A stretch of DNA of 43,359 nucleotides from Chryseosolibacter sp964563295 (GCA_964563295.1 CAZLWX010000021.1:1-43359); one strand, 5' to 3'. Numbered from the stretch's first letter, positions 34,495-43,359 are shown. The notes: generated by a model not told the origin, from the sequence alone. Numbers and translations are program-made.

Positions 34495-36437
34495 TACATA
34501 TTGGATTCATGCACTTCAAGCCTGAACAAGTGAAAAGGCATCTTATAAGGATCGATTTCAATATAATTCCATTCCTGGGTCCACGTGTAATGTTCGTCGG
34601 TCATCAAGTCATGAAGTTTGACATTGATTCGATCTCCCAGTCCGAGTCGTTCCCTGGGCAGCTGAACATAACCCCATTGCCTGTTATGTGAATCGAGATT
34701 TACGACAATGAGAAAAATATCGCGCAGATCATCGGTTGCCTTGACATACGCCAACAACTGCGGGTTTTCCACGAAACAAAATTGAATGTTCCAGGTTGAC
34801 TGCAGCGCAGGGTGCTCTTTACGCGCCTTATTAACAATCGTGATGATATCCGTAAGGCGATTCGTGCGCTTCCAGTCGTATTTCTTCACTTCATATTTCT
34901 CCGAATTGAAGTACTCTTCCTTTCCTTCCATTGGGATATTTTCGCACATCTCATAGGGTGGCCCATAGATTCCATAATTTGAGGCTAACGTCGCAGCGAG
35001 GGCAAGCCGGATGATAAAGATATTCTCTCCCTGACCCTGTAAGTGAAAAGGTAGAATGTCGGGCGTGTTCGGCCAGAAATTCGGGCGAAAATAATTCCGT
35101 GACTGACCGAAGGCCAGCTCGTTCATGTACTCGACCAGTTCGTGCTTACTGGTGCGCCAGGTGAAATACGTGTAGGATTGCGTGAACCCAACCTTGGCCA
35201 GGGCCGCCATTACCTTCGGCCGTGTGAAAGCTTCCGAAAGGAATATGACGTCCTTGTGCTCTTTGTTCACCTCGGCGATCACCCACTGCCAAAAGCGGAT
35301 TGGTTTGGTGTGTGGGTTATCAACCCGGAAAATCTTAACACCTTGTTCAATCCAGTAGACGAACACCGACTTCAGCTCCTGCCAGAGCGCCTCCCAATCA
35401 TCGGTCTCAAAATTAAAGGGAAAAATATCCTGATATTTTTTCGGAGGATTCTCTGCGTATTGTATAGAACCGTCCGGTCGCTGGCGAAACCATTGTGGAT
35501 GATCCTTCACGTAAGGGTGGTCTGGAGCACATTGAAAGGCTATGTCCATGGCCATGTCAATCCCGAATTTCCTGGCTTCAGCAATCAGCCGTTTAAAGTC
35601 GTCAAGCGTTCCCAGGGCCGGATGTATGGACTTATGTCCACCCAGCTCACTACCGATTGCCCACGGCGACCCTGGCTCTCCATCTGCGGCACGCACCGCA
35701 TTATTTTTCCCTTTTCGGTTTATTGCGCCGATAGGATGGATCGGTGGCAGATACAGCACGTCAAACCCCATCGACGCAATTCGCGGTAGCAGTTTGACGA
35801 CATCATTGAACGTTCCATGCTTTCCCTCCAGCGACGCTGACCGGGGAAAGAGCTCATACCACGTGCTGAAGTTCGCTTTCTTGTGCTCGACATAAACGGA
35901 CAACTCATCGTCCAGGACTGTTTCAAACTCAACAAGCGGATGGTCTTCAACGATTTTTTGGAATTCGTCACTCAACACGAAGGCAACAGCGTCGGCATAA
36001 CGAGTTTTCGTCTCCAGCAGACTGATCGCTTTGGCTAGCTTTGGATCCTCCACTTTCCGAAGCATCAATGCACCCTCCATCAGCTCAACGTGAAGATCGA
36101 GTTTCGCTGCAGCTTTTTTCCGGAATCCGTCGTGCCAGGTGTCGAGATGGTCGATCCATGCCCGAATGGTAAACAGGTACTTTCCCGTTTCGTTAACCTG
36201 GAATGTGCCAAACCAACCATCGTTGAAGGTTGGTCTCAGCTCCGTCGTTGTCCAGGACTTTCCGTTGTCCTTCCGGTAGAGCAATGATGCGCGGATATGA
36301 TCGTGGCCGTCGCCAAAAATATCGGCTGTGACCAGGACCCGTTCACCAACAGTGCGCTTTGCTGGATACCGTCCACCATCTACCTGCGGCTGAACATTTT
36401 CGATCAGTACCCTGGATTGCCCTTTTTGATTCTTCAT
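34494..36437 (-). CDS. glgE: Alpha-1,4-glucan:maltose-1-phosphate maltosyltransferase
   Basis: 647 residues, GH13_3. The N-terminal beta domain (about 12-120, FGDGHDHIRASLLYR ... FTIRAWIDHLDTW) is the DUF3416 part; a helical insert follows; the barrel carries DVLYLPPIHPIGAINRKGKNN, typical of GlgE. The catalytic triad is Asp373 (FRVDNPHTKP), Glu402 (IFLSEAFTRP) and Asp460 (WPNTPDIL). It transfers maltosyl units from alpha-maltose-1-phosphate to the non-reducing end of alpha-1,4 glucans. No signal peptide; cytosolic. Its TAA shares bases with the ATG of treS-mak (TAATG), so the two are translationally coupled and the product supplying M1P is made together with its consumer. Confidence 0.96.
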   Translation of the reverse strand: MKNQKGQSRVLIENVQPQVDGGRYPAKRTVGERVLVTADIFGDGHDHIRASLLYRKDNGKSWTTTELRPTFNDGWFGTFQVNETGKYLFTIRAWIDHLDTWHDGFRKKAAAKLDLHVELMEGALMLRKVEDPKLAKAISLLETKTRYADAVAFVLSDEFQKIVEDHPLVEFETVLDDELSVYVEHKKANFSTWYELFPRSASLEGKHGTFNDVVKLLPRIASMGFDVLYLPPIHPIGAINRKGKNNAVRAADGEPGSPWAIGSELGGHKSIHPALGTLDDFKRLIAEARKFGIDMAMDIAFQCAPDHPYVKDHPQWFRQRPDGSIQYAENPPKKYQDIFPFNFETDDWEALWQELKSVFVYWIEQGVKIFRVDNPHTKPIRFWQWVIAEVNKEHKDVIFLSEAFTRPKVMAALAKVGFTQSYTYFTWRTSKHELVEYMNELAFGQSRNYFRPNFWPNTPDILPFHLQGQGENIFIIRLALAATLASNYGIYGPPYEMCENIPMEGKEEYFNSEKYEVKKYDWKRTNRLTDIITIVNKARKEHPALQSTWNIQFCFVENPQLLAYVKATDDLRDIFLIVVNLDSHNRQWGYVQLPRERLGLGDRINVKLHDLMTDEHYTWTQEWNYIEIDPYKMPFHLFRLEVHESNM

Positions 36438-36453
36438 ACAGTGATGCGGTTAA

Positions 36454-38046
36454 TCAGTCCAGTCCGAGCACCACTGTTGTCCAGGCAGGCACCCTGATTT
36501 CTTCATTGTCTGTGGAGAAATCTCCCTCGCGGGAAGCATATAAGAGACGTGTGAACCTGCTGTTTTCCCCGGCAAGGGAAGCTGTAACCTCTACGTCCGA
36601 CACATTATGTATCACCAGGACTTCATCATTTTCATGCCTGCGAACAAAAGCTATGAGCTCGGTGGTCGATATCCCGGACTCCTCAATATCGCCATACGTC
36701 AGCGCCGGACTGCTATTGCGAAAATGAATGAGGTGTTTGTAGAAATTGTATAATGACGATTGATCATTGCGCTGCCGGCTTAGCGGAACGACCGTCGCGG
36801 CTGTGCTATAACGCGGGTGTTGCCAGGCGGTTTCCATTGGATCCTTGCCGGCCTCATCCCAAACGAATGGCTCCCGAACAAAGACATCTGGCCCCAGCTG
36901 AACTTCAAACGTCGCCTGCTTGTCGCCAACCATTCCAATTTCTTCCCCGTAGTAGACGTATGGGGTGCCCGGCATAGTCATCAGGATCGCGGTTGTCATC
37001 CTGGCCTTGTTAACATCACCTTTCAGTTCAGTAAGAATGCGTGTCTGATCGTGATTCTTCACAAAAGTCGCATCGAGATATTCGTTCGTAATGGATTTAT
37101 AGTAATCACGGATATCGCGGTACTTTTTCACCAGGTTGATGGTGTCTTTGCCTGCGGCAGCGACATTGGTTATCGCATAGCCCAGATCGAAATTAAACAG
37201 CGACGGCAGACCTTTTAGATAGGGGGCAACTACGTCAGAAGATGACCAAACTTCTCCGACGAGATATACATCCGGTTTGATCTTTTCAATTTCACCGCGA
37301 AACCAGACCCAAAAATTGTGATTATCCCCGGCCCGACTATCGCGAAAAATGTGGCGGGCCGCATCCATCCTAAAACCATCGACTTTGACATCCTCAAGCC
37401 AGAACCTGGCAATGTCCACAATTTCTTTCCGGACTTCCGGGTTGTCGAGGTTGAGATCTGGACACAACTCGTTGAAGTAGCCGTAATAGAGTTCGGCTGT
37501 GGTGTCGCCGTTAACCGGATGCCATCTGAACAACCGGTCGGAATCATCGATTCTCTCCGACCCTGCAGCAGCAGCTTTTAACGAATCAAGTTTTCCCCAG
37601 ACATAGTAATCGCGAAACGGGTTATCGGGTCCCTTCGATGCCTCCTGGAACCATGGGTGCATGTTGCCCGTGTGATTGATCACAAAATCCGTGATGACCC
37701 TAATATCTCGCTTATGAGCTTCCTTAATGAATTTCCTAAAGTCTTCCAGCGATCCATAGTCCGGATCAATATTCTTGTAATCCGTTACGTGATATTTATG
37801 ATAGGTGTCGGATGGCATGATGGGCATGAGCCATATACCATTTATGCCAAGGTCGGAGAAATGGTCGAGTCGTTCGGTTAATCCCTTAAAGTCCCCTTTT
37901 CCATCGCCATCACCATCGGCAAACGACATTACAAATACTTCATATTTCACGCCATAAGGCCACCGAACCTGAGACGATCGTTCACCCGTTTGACATCCGA
38001 AGAATAGAAAGAGACCAACAATGAGCGAGGCAGACCTCAGGCGCAT
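36454..38046 (-). CDS. GH13 alpha-amylase/glucosidase lipoprotein (first of two)
   Basis: 530 residues. Lipoprotein-type N terminus MRLRSASLIVGLFLFFGC with Cys18, so exported and lipid-anchored, probably at the outer membrane. Complete GH13 set: calcium loop DGDGDGKGDFKGL, DFVINHTG (region I), nucleophile Asp228 in GFRMDAARH, acid Glu265 in YLVGEVWSS, Asp333 in FVKNHDQTR. The C-terminal beta domain ends VPAWTTVVLGLD. The short loops and GDFKGL region resemble oligosaccharide-acting members (alpha-glucosidase/maltodextrinase) more than SusG. It follows the second amylase by 11 bases and precedes glgE by 16, so it is in the same operon. The product would be maltose or short dextrins in the periplasm or outside. 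Confidence 0.88.
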   Translation of the reverse strand: MRLRSASLIVGLFLFFGCQTGERSSQVRWPYGVKYEVFVMSFADGDGDGKGDFKGLTERLDHFSDLGINGIWLMPIMPSDTYHKYHVTDYKNIDPDYGSLEDFRKFIKEAHKRDIRVITDFVINHTGNMHPWFQEASKGPDNPFRDYYVWGKLDSLKAAAAGSERIDDSDRLFRWHPVNGDTTAELYYGYFNELCPDLNLDNPEVRKEIVDIARFWLEDVKVDGFRMDAARHIFRDSRAGDNHNFWVWFRGEIEKIKPDVYLVGEVWSSSDVVAPYLKGLPSLFNFDLGYAITNVAAAGKDTINLVKKYRDIRDYYKSITNEYLDATFVKNHDQTRILTELKGDVNKARMTTAILMTMPGTPYVYYGEEIGMVGDKQATFEVQLGPDVFVREPFVWDEAGKDPMETAWQHPRYSTAATVVPLSRQRNDQSSLYNFYKHLIHFRNSSPALTYGDIEESGISTTELIAFVRRHENDEVLVIHNVSDVEVTASLAGENSRFTRLLYASREGDFSTDNEEIRVPAWTTVVLGLD

Positions 38047-38057
38047 AGGGAAAGCGT

Positions 38058-39842
38058 TTATTTAATCTTGAAGATAAAGCTACTGTACGGTTTCAAATGC
38101 AGTTCAAAGGCATAGTTCTCATCAAATCCAACCTCAATCTCTCTCCAAATCATATCCCGGGCGATATAAACCTGGCCATCATCGAGTGCCATGGCGTTGA
38201 CCGCATCAGACGGAATCTGGATTTTTATGTCGATTTCCTTTTCATTAAAGCTGTTTACGATAAGAAGACGTTCATCCTCCAGAAATCTGAGGAAAACATG
38301 AACGTTGTCGCCGATGTTTCCGGCTGACCGGTTATGAGCGGTGATATCGAAGTACTCACCGTCGGTCAGTGCTGCATTCTTTCCAGCCATGTTAAGCACA
38401 TCGGAATAGAACTGTCGCAACTGTCGTTGTTCAGCACTGAGTCCGCCGCCATCGAACTTTCCATCGTTCATCCATTTTTGATGCTCAGGAACGCCCCAAT
38501 AATCGAAGTGCGTCGTTCTGCCATCATCACCAGAGAATCCTTCCGCACCCGCGCCCGGTTCGCCAACTTCCTGCCCGAAGTAGATCATAACCGGGCCGCG
38601 ATCAATTGTTGCACTGATTACCATCGCTGGCACGGCTTTCCATGGACCACCGGCGAACTGCCGTGATGCCACGCGCTGCTCGTCGTGATTTTCAAGAAAA
38701 TGGAGCATATGTTGATTGATGCCGTTCAACCTTTCCTGGATTTCAGCGATATCGGTGGCCTTGCGTTGGCCATTGACCAGAAGGCGAAGGGTGTCGTACA
38801 ATAAAACCTTGTCATACAAGTAGTCAAAATGTCCTGTTTGGATATGCTCCCGGTAACGGTCGGGGTTGTAGACTTCTGCAATGAACACGATCTCCGGGTT
38901 GGCCTCTTTGACTTGCGGAATGACCCAATTCCAAAACTCGATCGGGACCATTTCAGCCATGTCGCATCGAAAACCATCCACCTTTTTACTTGTCCAGAAA
39001 AGGAGTATGTCCCGCATCTTATTCCACGTGTCGGGTACCGGATCGAAATGTGTCTGCCTGTTGTTCTCAATGTCAACGCCGTAGTTGAGCTTCACGCATT
39101 CATACCAGTCATCTACGGATGGATTTGCAACAAACCGGTCGTTGCCAGTCGCCTTCGCGGGCGTCTCTTCGTATTTTCCGTCCTTTGCGGGAAAAGGCTG
39201 TGCAGTGCGAGGAGGTGTGAATGACTGTCCAGGCAGGTAATAGAAATTGTTGTTCGGGCTAAAGGCAAGGGACTTGTCGTCATCCTCACCCAGATCGCGG
39301 ACATTCTCAGGTTTTGCGTCAGACCTGTAGCCGCGCGCGACGTGATTGGGAACAAAGTCGATGATTGCTTTCAGACCCTGCTTGTGCGTGCGATCGATAA
39401 GGGCTTCGAATTCCTTCATCCTGTCTGGAACACTTGCCGCCAGGTCGGGGTTGACGTCGTAATAATCCTTTATCGAATATGGCGAACCCGCCCTGCCTTT
39501 TACTACGTCTGGATCGTCAGCGGGAATGCCGAACTCCGTATAATCAGTGACAAGCGCATGTTCGATGACACCCGTGTACCACACGTGCGTAATGCCCATT
39601 TCCTTCAGCTGAGTCAGGGCACGATCTGTTATGTCGTTGAATTTTCCGACCCCGTTTTCCTCAATGGTTCCGAATGGTTTATTCGCGGATGTTTTGTTAC
39701 CAAAGAGCCGCGTCATCATTTGATAGATAATGATCTTGGCATTCGATCGTTGCATGGTCTCGCTGGATGGAATCCTTTCCTTCGGGCCTTCACACGCCAT
39801 GAATAGGCAACAGCCAACAAGGTAGAATAAAATCTTTTTCAT
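38058..39842 (-). CDS. GH13 alpha-amylase lipoprotein (second of two)
   Basis: 594 residues with a lipoprotein signal (MKKILFYLVGCCLFMAC, Cys17). GH13 motifs: FVPNHVARGY (region I), nucleophile Asp294 in GFRCDMAEMV, acid Glu323 in VFIAEVYNP, Asp387 in LENHDEQRVASR. It differs strongly from the preceding lipoprotein amylase in loops, including a long insert after region I (DDDKSLAFSPNNNFYYLPGQ), so they are not a recent duplication. Substrate preference is unknown; a maltogenic or glucan-trimming amylase is plausible. It lies 11 bases upstream of the other amylase and 70 bases after the TMEM220 gene. Confidence 0.85.
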   Translation of the reverse strand: MKKILFYLVGCCLFMACEGPKERIPSSETMQRSNAKIIIYQMMTRLFGNKTSANKPFGTIEENGVGKFNDITDRALTQLKEMGITHVWYTGVIEHALVTDYTEFGIPADDPDVVKGRAGSPYSIKDYYDVNPDLAASVPDRMKEFEALIDRTHKQGLKAIIDFVPNHVARGYRSDAKPENVRDLGEDDDKSLAFSPNNNFYYLPGQSFTPPRTAQPFPAKDGKYEETPAKATGNDRFVANPSVDDWYECVKLNYGVDIENNRQTHFDPVPDTWNKMRDILLFWTSKKVDGFRCDMAEMVPIEFWNWVIPQVKEANPEIVFIAEVYNPDRYREHIQTGHFDYLYDKVLLYDTLRLLVNGQRKATDIAEIQERLNGINQHMLHFLENHDEQRVASRQFAGGPWKAVPAMVISATIDRGPVMIYFGQEVGEPGAGAEGFSGDDGRTTHFDYWGVPEHQKWMNDGKFDGGGLSAEQRQLRQFYSDVLNMAGKNAALTDGEYFDITAHNRSAGNIGDNVHVFLRFLEDERLLIVNSFNEKEIDIKIQIPSDAVNAMALDDGQVYIARDMIWREIEVGFDENYAFELHLKPYSSFIFKIK

Positions 39843-39912
39843 GGTGCCTTAATTTATAAAAAGAAAAGCCAGCGTAAAACTGCGATTTAACAAAATCGAT
39901 TGCGCAATCAGT

Positions 39913-40293
39913 TTAGGCCTTCGCTTTTAAGGACCGCGACTGAAACAGGTGCATCGCCAATGCGCCGATACAGATCAACAAGCCGAGAAATTCCCGCGAC
40001 TCTTCGACAAAAAGGTGTTGCATCTTGGCGAGGTCGTCGAAAAGGATCGTCATGTCGTCCTGCGCCACCCACTCTTGAATGCTGGGAAAAAGAAAAATGG
40101 CGTAGATCGCAAAGATCACAATCAACGCGAGTGACAACCATTTCTTGAAGATCCTGAAAGCAGCCAGCACGCATAGCACGGCCGTAACGCCATAGATCGC
40201 GATCCAAACCAGTGGGTCTGGGTCGTTGATCTGGACGAAGGCAAACAAAAGGAACATGACGGCAAGCAAAAGGTTTACGATTTTCATATCCAT
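39913..40293 (-). CDS. TMEM220-family small membrane protein
   Basis: 126 residues with four predicted membrane helices (about 4-20, 28-46, 50-68 and 98-115). The N-terminal motif FAFVQINDPDPLVWIAIYG is the hallmark of the transmembrane 220 family, widespread in Bacteroidota. No biochemical function is established. It starts 8 bases after the TonB-receptor stop, so it belongs to the receptor transcript and probably reads on into the amylase genes. Confidence 0.85.
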   Translation of the reverse strand: MDMKIVNLLLAVMFLLFAFVQINDPDPLVWIAIYGVTAVLCVLAAFRIFKKWLSLALIVIFAIYAIFLFPSIQEWVAQDDMTILFDDLAKMQHLFVEESREFLGLLICIGALAMHLFQSRSLKAKA

Positions 40294-40301
40294 TCCATTT
40301 T

Positions 40302-42632
40302 TCAGAAGTCAATTCGATAAACAAGGACTGGGATTATTCCAAGTTGATGCCGCATTACAATCTGCCCTTGTGTAAGATCATAGTATTGATAAGCGTCATT
40401 CAGATTGTTGGTGAGGTTTTGAATATCAACGGCGAATGTTCTCGTGTAACCGGGCTTGTCTTTTCGAAAGCTTATTCTCAGGTCAATCCTGAAATAGTCC
40501 TGCATCCGCCGAGAGAACACATCCTGATAAATCGTTTCACCCTCAGTTGCGGAGCTGGCCGCGTCAACACTGCGCAGTAGAAGTCCACCCAGATAAAGCA
40601 CGCGGGTATTTAGCCCTATCACCCGATTCCTTGACTCGTTTCTCCATTCCGTGCCGTAAACGGATGACAACGTAAATTTCCCGTTGTACCGCGTGTCGCG
40701 CAATATCCGGTCGGCGCCGACGTATTTCGATTCGTAATAGCTACCTGCAACCAGGAAGTAGTCCTTCACAAAGAATGATTTTTCAATTGTTACATCGATC
40801 CCATAATTCTCGCCGGTCCCTTTATTCACCAGGTTGGGTGGCGCCGGCTCCTCATTGAGGTTTAGTGTTGAAAAGGAAGATTGCGGGTTGGTTTCTGCTG
40901 ACTCGATAGGAACATCGAAAAGGTATTGGTAGAAGACGGAAGTCGCCAGCCTAAGGCCTGAGGGTAACGCGAACGAGTACGAAAGATCGCCGTGGTGCGA
41001 CTTCGTAAAGCCAAGTCCGCGATTACCTTCAGCTCCATACACTTGCGGCAACTGAAGTTGACTCGTCAGCCCGTAGGCGACTTCAAGTGATGACCGATCA
41101 CTCGTCCGAACGTCGAAGCTGACCCGGGGTTCAAAGACGCCGGAATTGTTGAACGTGAAATGCATGTACCGTGCGCCCGCACTCAACCGGATTCCGGATG
41201 TGACCTGGCCTTCAAGCGACATGTACGGTTGCAAAAGAAAACCTTGCACATCGCCCCCATAGAATCTGAGTGCAGTGGGGCCGGTGAGCCCTCCGATTAC
41301 AGTTCGGGAAGACACACCGTGATCGTTCATATTCGCCATTACACCTGCCTGCCAGGCCCCACTCCGACCGACTGGGACCAGGTAGTTCACTCTCGCTGAC
41401 AGCAGATGATTGCTTTGTGCGAACTGGTCGTCCAGGAGTTGGACTTCCATCGGGGCAACCTCGTCAGAAATCAGCGCCGTCCTGTCCTGCGACGCGTAAG
41501 AATAGACAACCCCAGCAAAGGCCTTCCCGGGACCAACATGGCGGGTGTAGGTGGCGCCCCCGGCAAAATTAGCTGATGAATAGTTGATGTCGTAGCGGTC
41601 CTTGTCTTCCTTCCAGTCAGCGGAGTCCTTTCCGTTAAAGTCATTTGTTCCATTTCCCCAGACAGCAAACATTGATAGTCCACCGCCGTCGTCAAACTCG
41701 CTGTTTAGGTGAAATGCCAGATCCTGGAAATTGATCGATTCACCGCCGAAATCTATTCCCACCGCCGACAGGAGGCCCACGGTCGAATACCTGTAGTTGG
41801 TCAGGAAGGAAGTCCGACGTCCATGACCTAGGGGTCCCTCAGCGGCAAAATCCAACCCGATCAAGCTGGCCTTGGCCGTATATTCAAAGTTATTCTTGCT
41901 CCCGTTTCGCAATCTCATGTCGATCACACCCGAAAGGGCATTTCCATACGCGACGGGAAACGCACCCGTATAAAAATCGGTATTCTCGAGCATTTGGGAA
42001 GACAGGATATTGACACCTCCCCCATTGGCAGCAGGTTTGTCGCTCAGTGTTCCGGCATTGGCCTGATGATTCGGGTTAATGACATCAAGACCATTCAAGC
42101 GCCACAAAAGTCCGTTGGGAGAATTCCCCCTGACGATGATTGAATTATTCTGATCGTTGGTAGCGATAACGCCCGGGTAAGCTGTCGCTACGCGCACCGG
42201 ATCAAAAAAGTTGGCAGGAACTCTGAGTGTTTTTTCAATTGACAGGCTGTGGAGCCCGGGCAGTTCGGCAGACAATGGGGTGCTGGCAATCTCAATAGTC
42301 TCCAATTCCTGGGCCGAGGTTGACAGGGCGAGATCGACAACTGTTTCTTTGCCGCCGATGACAGCCAATTCTGTGGTCCGTGTTTTATAGCCAGTATACG
42401 TGACGGTCAAACGATACCGGCCAACAGCAAGCTTCACTGCAAATTTTCCGGCCTCATCGGTGCGAGTCAGTGCAATCGATTCATCTCCCCGCGTGAACGA
42501 TACCGATGCTCCTGGCAGTGGCAACGACGTGATAGCGTCTGAAATTTTTCCACTCACCGTTTGAGCAAGTTCCTGGCCCCGTGTCGCCAGAGCGACACAT
42601 GCGACCATTATCGTAAGCAGAACCGCCTTCAC
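40302..42632 (-). CDS. TonB-dependent receptor with carboxypeptidase-regulatory-like domain
   Basis: 776 residues. Signal peptide MKAVLLTIMVACVALATRGQ; the start codon is GTG (42632), as the next ATG (42608) would cut the signal. Residues ~24-115 form a carboxypeptidase-regulatory-like beta domain (VSGKISDAITSLPLPGASV ... YRLTVTYTGYKTRTTELAV); ~120-240 the plug (NSIIVRGNSPNGLLWRLNGLDV); then a beta barrel ending in Phe (LVYRIDF), as required for barrel insertion. It is smaller than SusC receptors and has no SusD beside it. In this position it is a candidate outer-membrane importer for maltodextrins or a related ligand, but the ligand cannot be read from sequence. Confidence 0.9.
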   Translation of the reverse strand: MKAVLLTIMVACVALATRGQELAQTVSGKISDAITSLPLPGASVSFTRGDESIALTRTDEAGKFAVKLAVGRYRLTVTYTGYKTRTTELAVIGGKETVVDLALSTSAQELETIEIASTPLSAELPGLHSLSIEKTLRVPANFFDPVRVATAYPGVIATNDQNNSIIVRGNSPNGLLWRLNGLDVINPNHQANAGTLSDKPAANGGGVNILSSQMLENTDFYTGAFPVAYGNALSGVIDMRLRNGSKNNFEYTAKASLIGLDFAAEGPLGHGRRTSFLTNYRYSTVGLLSAVGIDFGGESINFQDLAFHLNSEFDDGGGLSMFAVWGNGTNDFNGKDSADWKEDKDRYDINYSSANFAGGATYTRHVGPGKAFAGVVYSYASQDRTALISDEVAPMEVQLLDDQFAQSNHLLSARVNYLVPVGRSGAWQAGVMANMNDHGVSSRTVIGGLTGPTALRFYGGDVQGFLLQPYMSLEGQVTSGIRLSAGARYMHFTFNNSGVFEPRVSFDVRTSDRSSLEVAYGLTSQLQLPQVYGAEGNRGLGFTKSHHGDLSYSFALPSGLRLATSVFYQYLFDVPIESAETNPQSSFSTLNLNEEPAPPNLVNKGTGENYGIDVTIEKSFFVKDYFLVAGSYYESKYVGADRILRDTRYNGKFTLSSVYGTEWRNESRNRVIGLNTRVLYLGGLLLRSVDAASSATEGETIYQDVFSRRMQDYFRIDLRISFRKDKPGYTRTFAVDIQNLTNNLNDAYQYYDLTQGQIVMRHQLGIIPVLVYRIDF

Positions 42633-42646
42633 ATTGTTTCGTTGCC

Positions 42647-42685
42647 CAAAAATAACAATGTCGGGTCATTTCACCCGACATTGTT
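42647..42685 (-). terminator. 13-bp terminator hairpin of the isomerase gene overlapping a -7 box of the receptor gene
   Basis: AACAATGTCGGGT (42654-42666) pairs perfectly with ACCCGACATTGTT (42673-42685) over a 6-base loop; on the minus strand the hairpin is followed by ATTTTTG, a U tract. The same bases 42654-42647 read TATTTTTG on the minus strand, an exact -7 box, though no TTG stands 19 bases before it. It lies 18 bases after the isomerase stop and 15 before the receptor GTG. Confidence 0.75.
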
Positions 42686-42703
42686 GTAAATGGTTCAACG
42701 CTT

Positions 42704-43359
42704 TTAGATTATTTCCCGGAGATTTTTGATGCTTGCGCCAACACTATCGATGGGTTCTCCAGGATAGGTCTCCTGCTCAACATAAAAATGCTTCAACCCC
42801 GACTCTGAAGCCTTCGCAAAGATCGGCTTCCAATCGATACTCCCCGTACCAATGTCGGCGTTGCGCATACGATCGTTCTTGTCCATATCCTTCACGTGCC
42901 ATTGTTCAAATCGGCCGGGATGTTTTTCGATGTACGCCAGGGGATCCTGGTTGGCATTAACAACCCAGAAGATGTCCATTTCAAAATGGACAAGCTTGGG
43001 ATCAAGTTCCGCCAACATCACATCAAAAGGAAGTTGGCCTTCCATCTCTGTGAATTCGAAAGCGTGGTTATGATAACCGAACCGGATGCCGTTAGCGTTG
43101 CACACTTCGCCAGCCTTGTTCAAGCTTTCGCAGATGCGTTTAAAATCATCGATCGAGGTACGCTCTGTGTCCTGAATATAAGGAACCACCATGTAGTCCT
43201 GTCCTATAGCCTTTGCATCGGCTATGGCTTTCTCCCAGCTGTCGCCTTTTGCAAGGTCGAGACCATAATGGCCGCTGGTGACCTTCATCCCCAGGTCAGC
43301 GACATACTTTCCAAAATCCATGAAGTCCATCCCATAGATCTTGCTATCCCGGTAGGCAA
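42704..43359 (-). CDS. Sugar phosphate isomerase/epimerase family protein (5' part missing)
   Basis: The frame stays open past the window edge (residues AYRDSKIYG precede the first internal Met at 43330), so the true start is outside. The visible ~218 residues form the C-terminal two-thirds of a xylose-isomerase-like TIM barrel: VTSGHYGLDL, YMVVPYI, IRFGYHNHAFEF, LVHFEMDIFWVVNANQDP, EQWHVKDMD, FYVEQETYPG. Glu, Asp and His in FGYHNHAFEF, FEMDIFW and WHVKDMD are the expected metal-site residues. Members act on many sugars and inositols, so the substrate is unknown. It ends with a strong terminator, which separates it from the receptor-amylase operon. Confidence 0.85.
   Translation of the reverse strand, partial: AYRDSKIYGMDFMDFGKYVADLGMKVTSGHYGLDLAKGDSWEKAIADAKAIGQDYMVVPYIQDTERTSIDDFKRICESLNKAGEVCNANGIRFGYHNHAFEFTEMEGQLPFDVMLAELDPKLVHFEMDIFWVVNANQDPLAYIEKHPGRFEQWHVKDMDKNDRMRNADIGTGSIDWKPIFAKASESGLKHFYVEQETYPGEPIDSVGASIKNLREII

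Noticed and set aside
38058..42632. Sus-like starch utilisation locus (SusC/SusD).
   Set aside because: The receptor is shorter than SusC and there is no SusD-like gene in the cluster.

Overview
The window looks like a scaffold from a member of the Bacteroidota, most likely Cytophagales. Signs of this are two kinds of protein ending in the gliding-motility-associated (CHU_C, type B T9SS) sorting domain, a short primary sigma factor without region 1.1, a START-like protein and a YqgE protein of Bacteroidota type, a carboxypeptidase-regulatory-like TonB-dependent receptor, and several promoters of the form TTG-N19-TAnnTTTG. Two runs of N (10 and 100) and one chimeric insert show that this is a draft assembly, perhaps metagenomic.

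Left part (1-7.2 kb): two tandem, diverged paralogues of a large secreted IgGFc-binding-like protein (one cut by the window edge), tRNA-Thr with promoter and terminator, an orphan secreted protein behind an attenuator-like leader, a tiny membrane protein, and a secreted GH140-like glycosidase. Middle (7.2-18.2 kb, mostly minus strand): housekeeping genes, namely a DUF349 protein, yqgE, pdxH (plus strand), bshB1-trxB, rpoD, pnp, rpsO, an LptF/LptG-type permease with a histone-H1-like linker, and a START-like protein. At 18.4-18.8 kb a tRNA-Met gene is followed by tandem degenerate copies of its own 3' half, broken by a 100-N gap. Then on the plus strand come tex, pgi, pfkA, a ROK glucokinase-like gene and a secreted cadherin-like T9SS cargo protein.

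Right part (26.5-43.4 kb, all minus strand): a long alpha-glucan cluster read as TonB receptor, TMEM220-like protein, two GH13 lipoprotein amylases, glgE, treS-mak fusion, glgB and a GH57/DUF3536 protein, with a cut-off sugar-phosphate isomerase/epimerase upstream. This is the GlgE route (maltose to maltose-1-phosphate to linear glucan to branched glucan). The TreS half of the fusion has Pro where the GH13 catalytic nucleophile Asp should be, while its other two catalytic residues, the maltokinase motifs, GlgE and GlgB look intact. My main hypothesis is therefore a TreS-independent GlgE pathway fed with maltose by the co-encoded amylases and the outer-membrane receptor. The maltokinase part is interrupted in this assembly by a foreign RsmB/NOL1-like fragment that I read as a misassembly.
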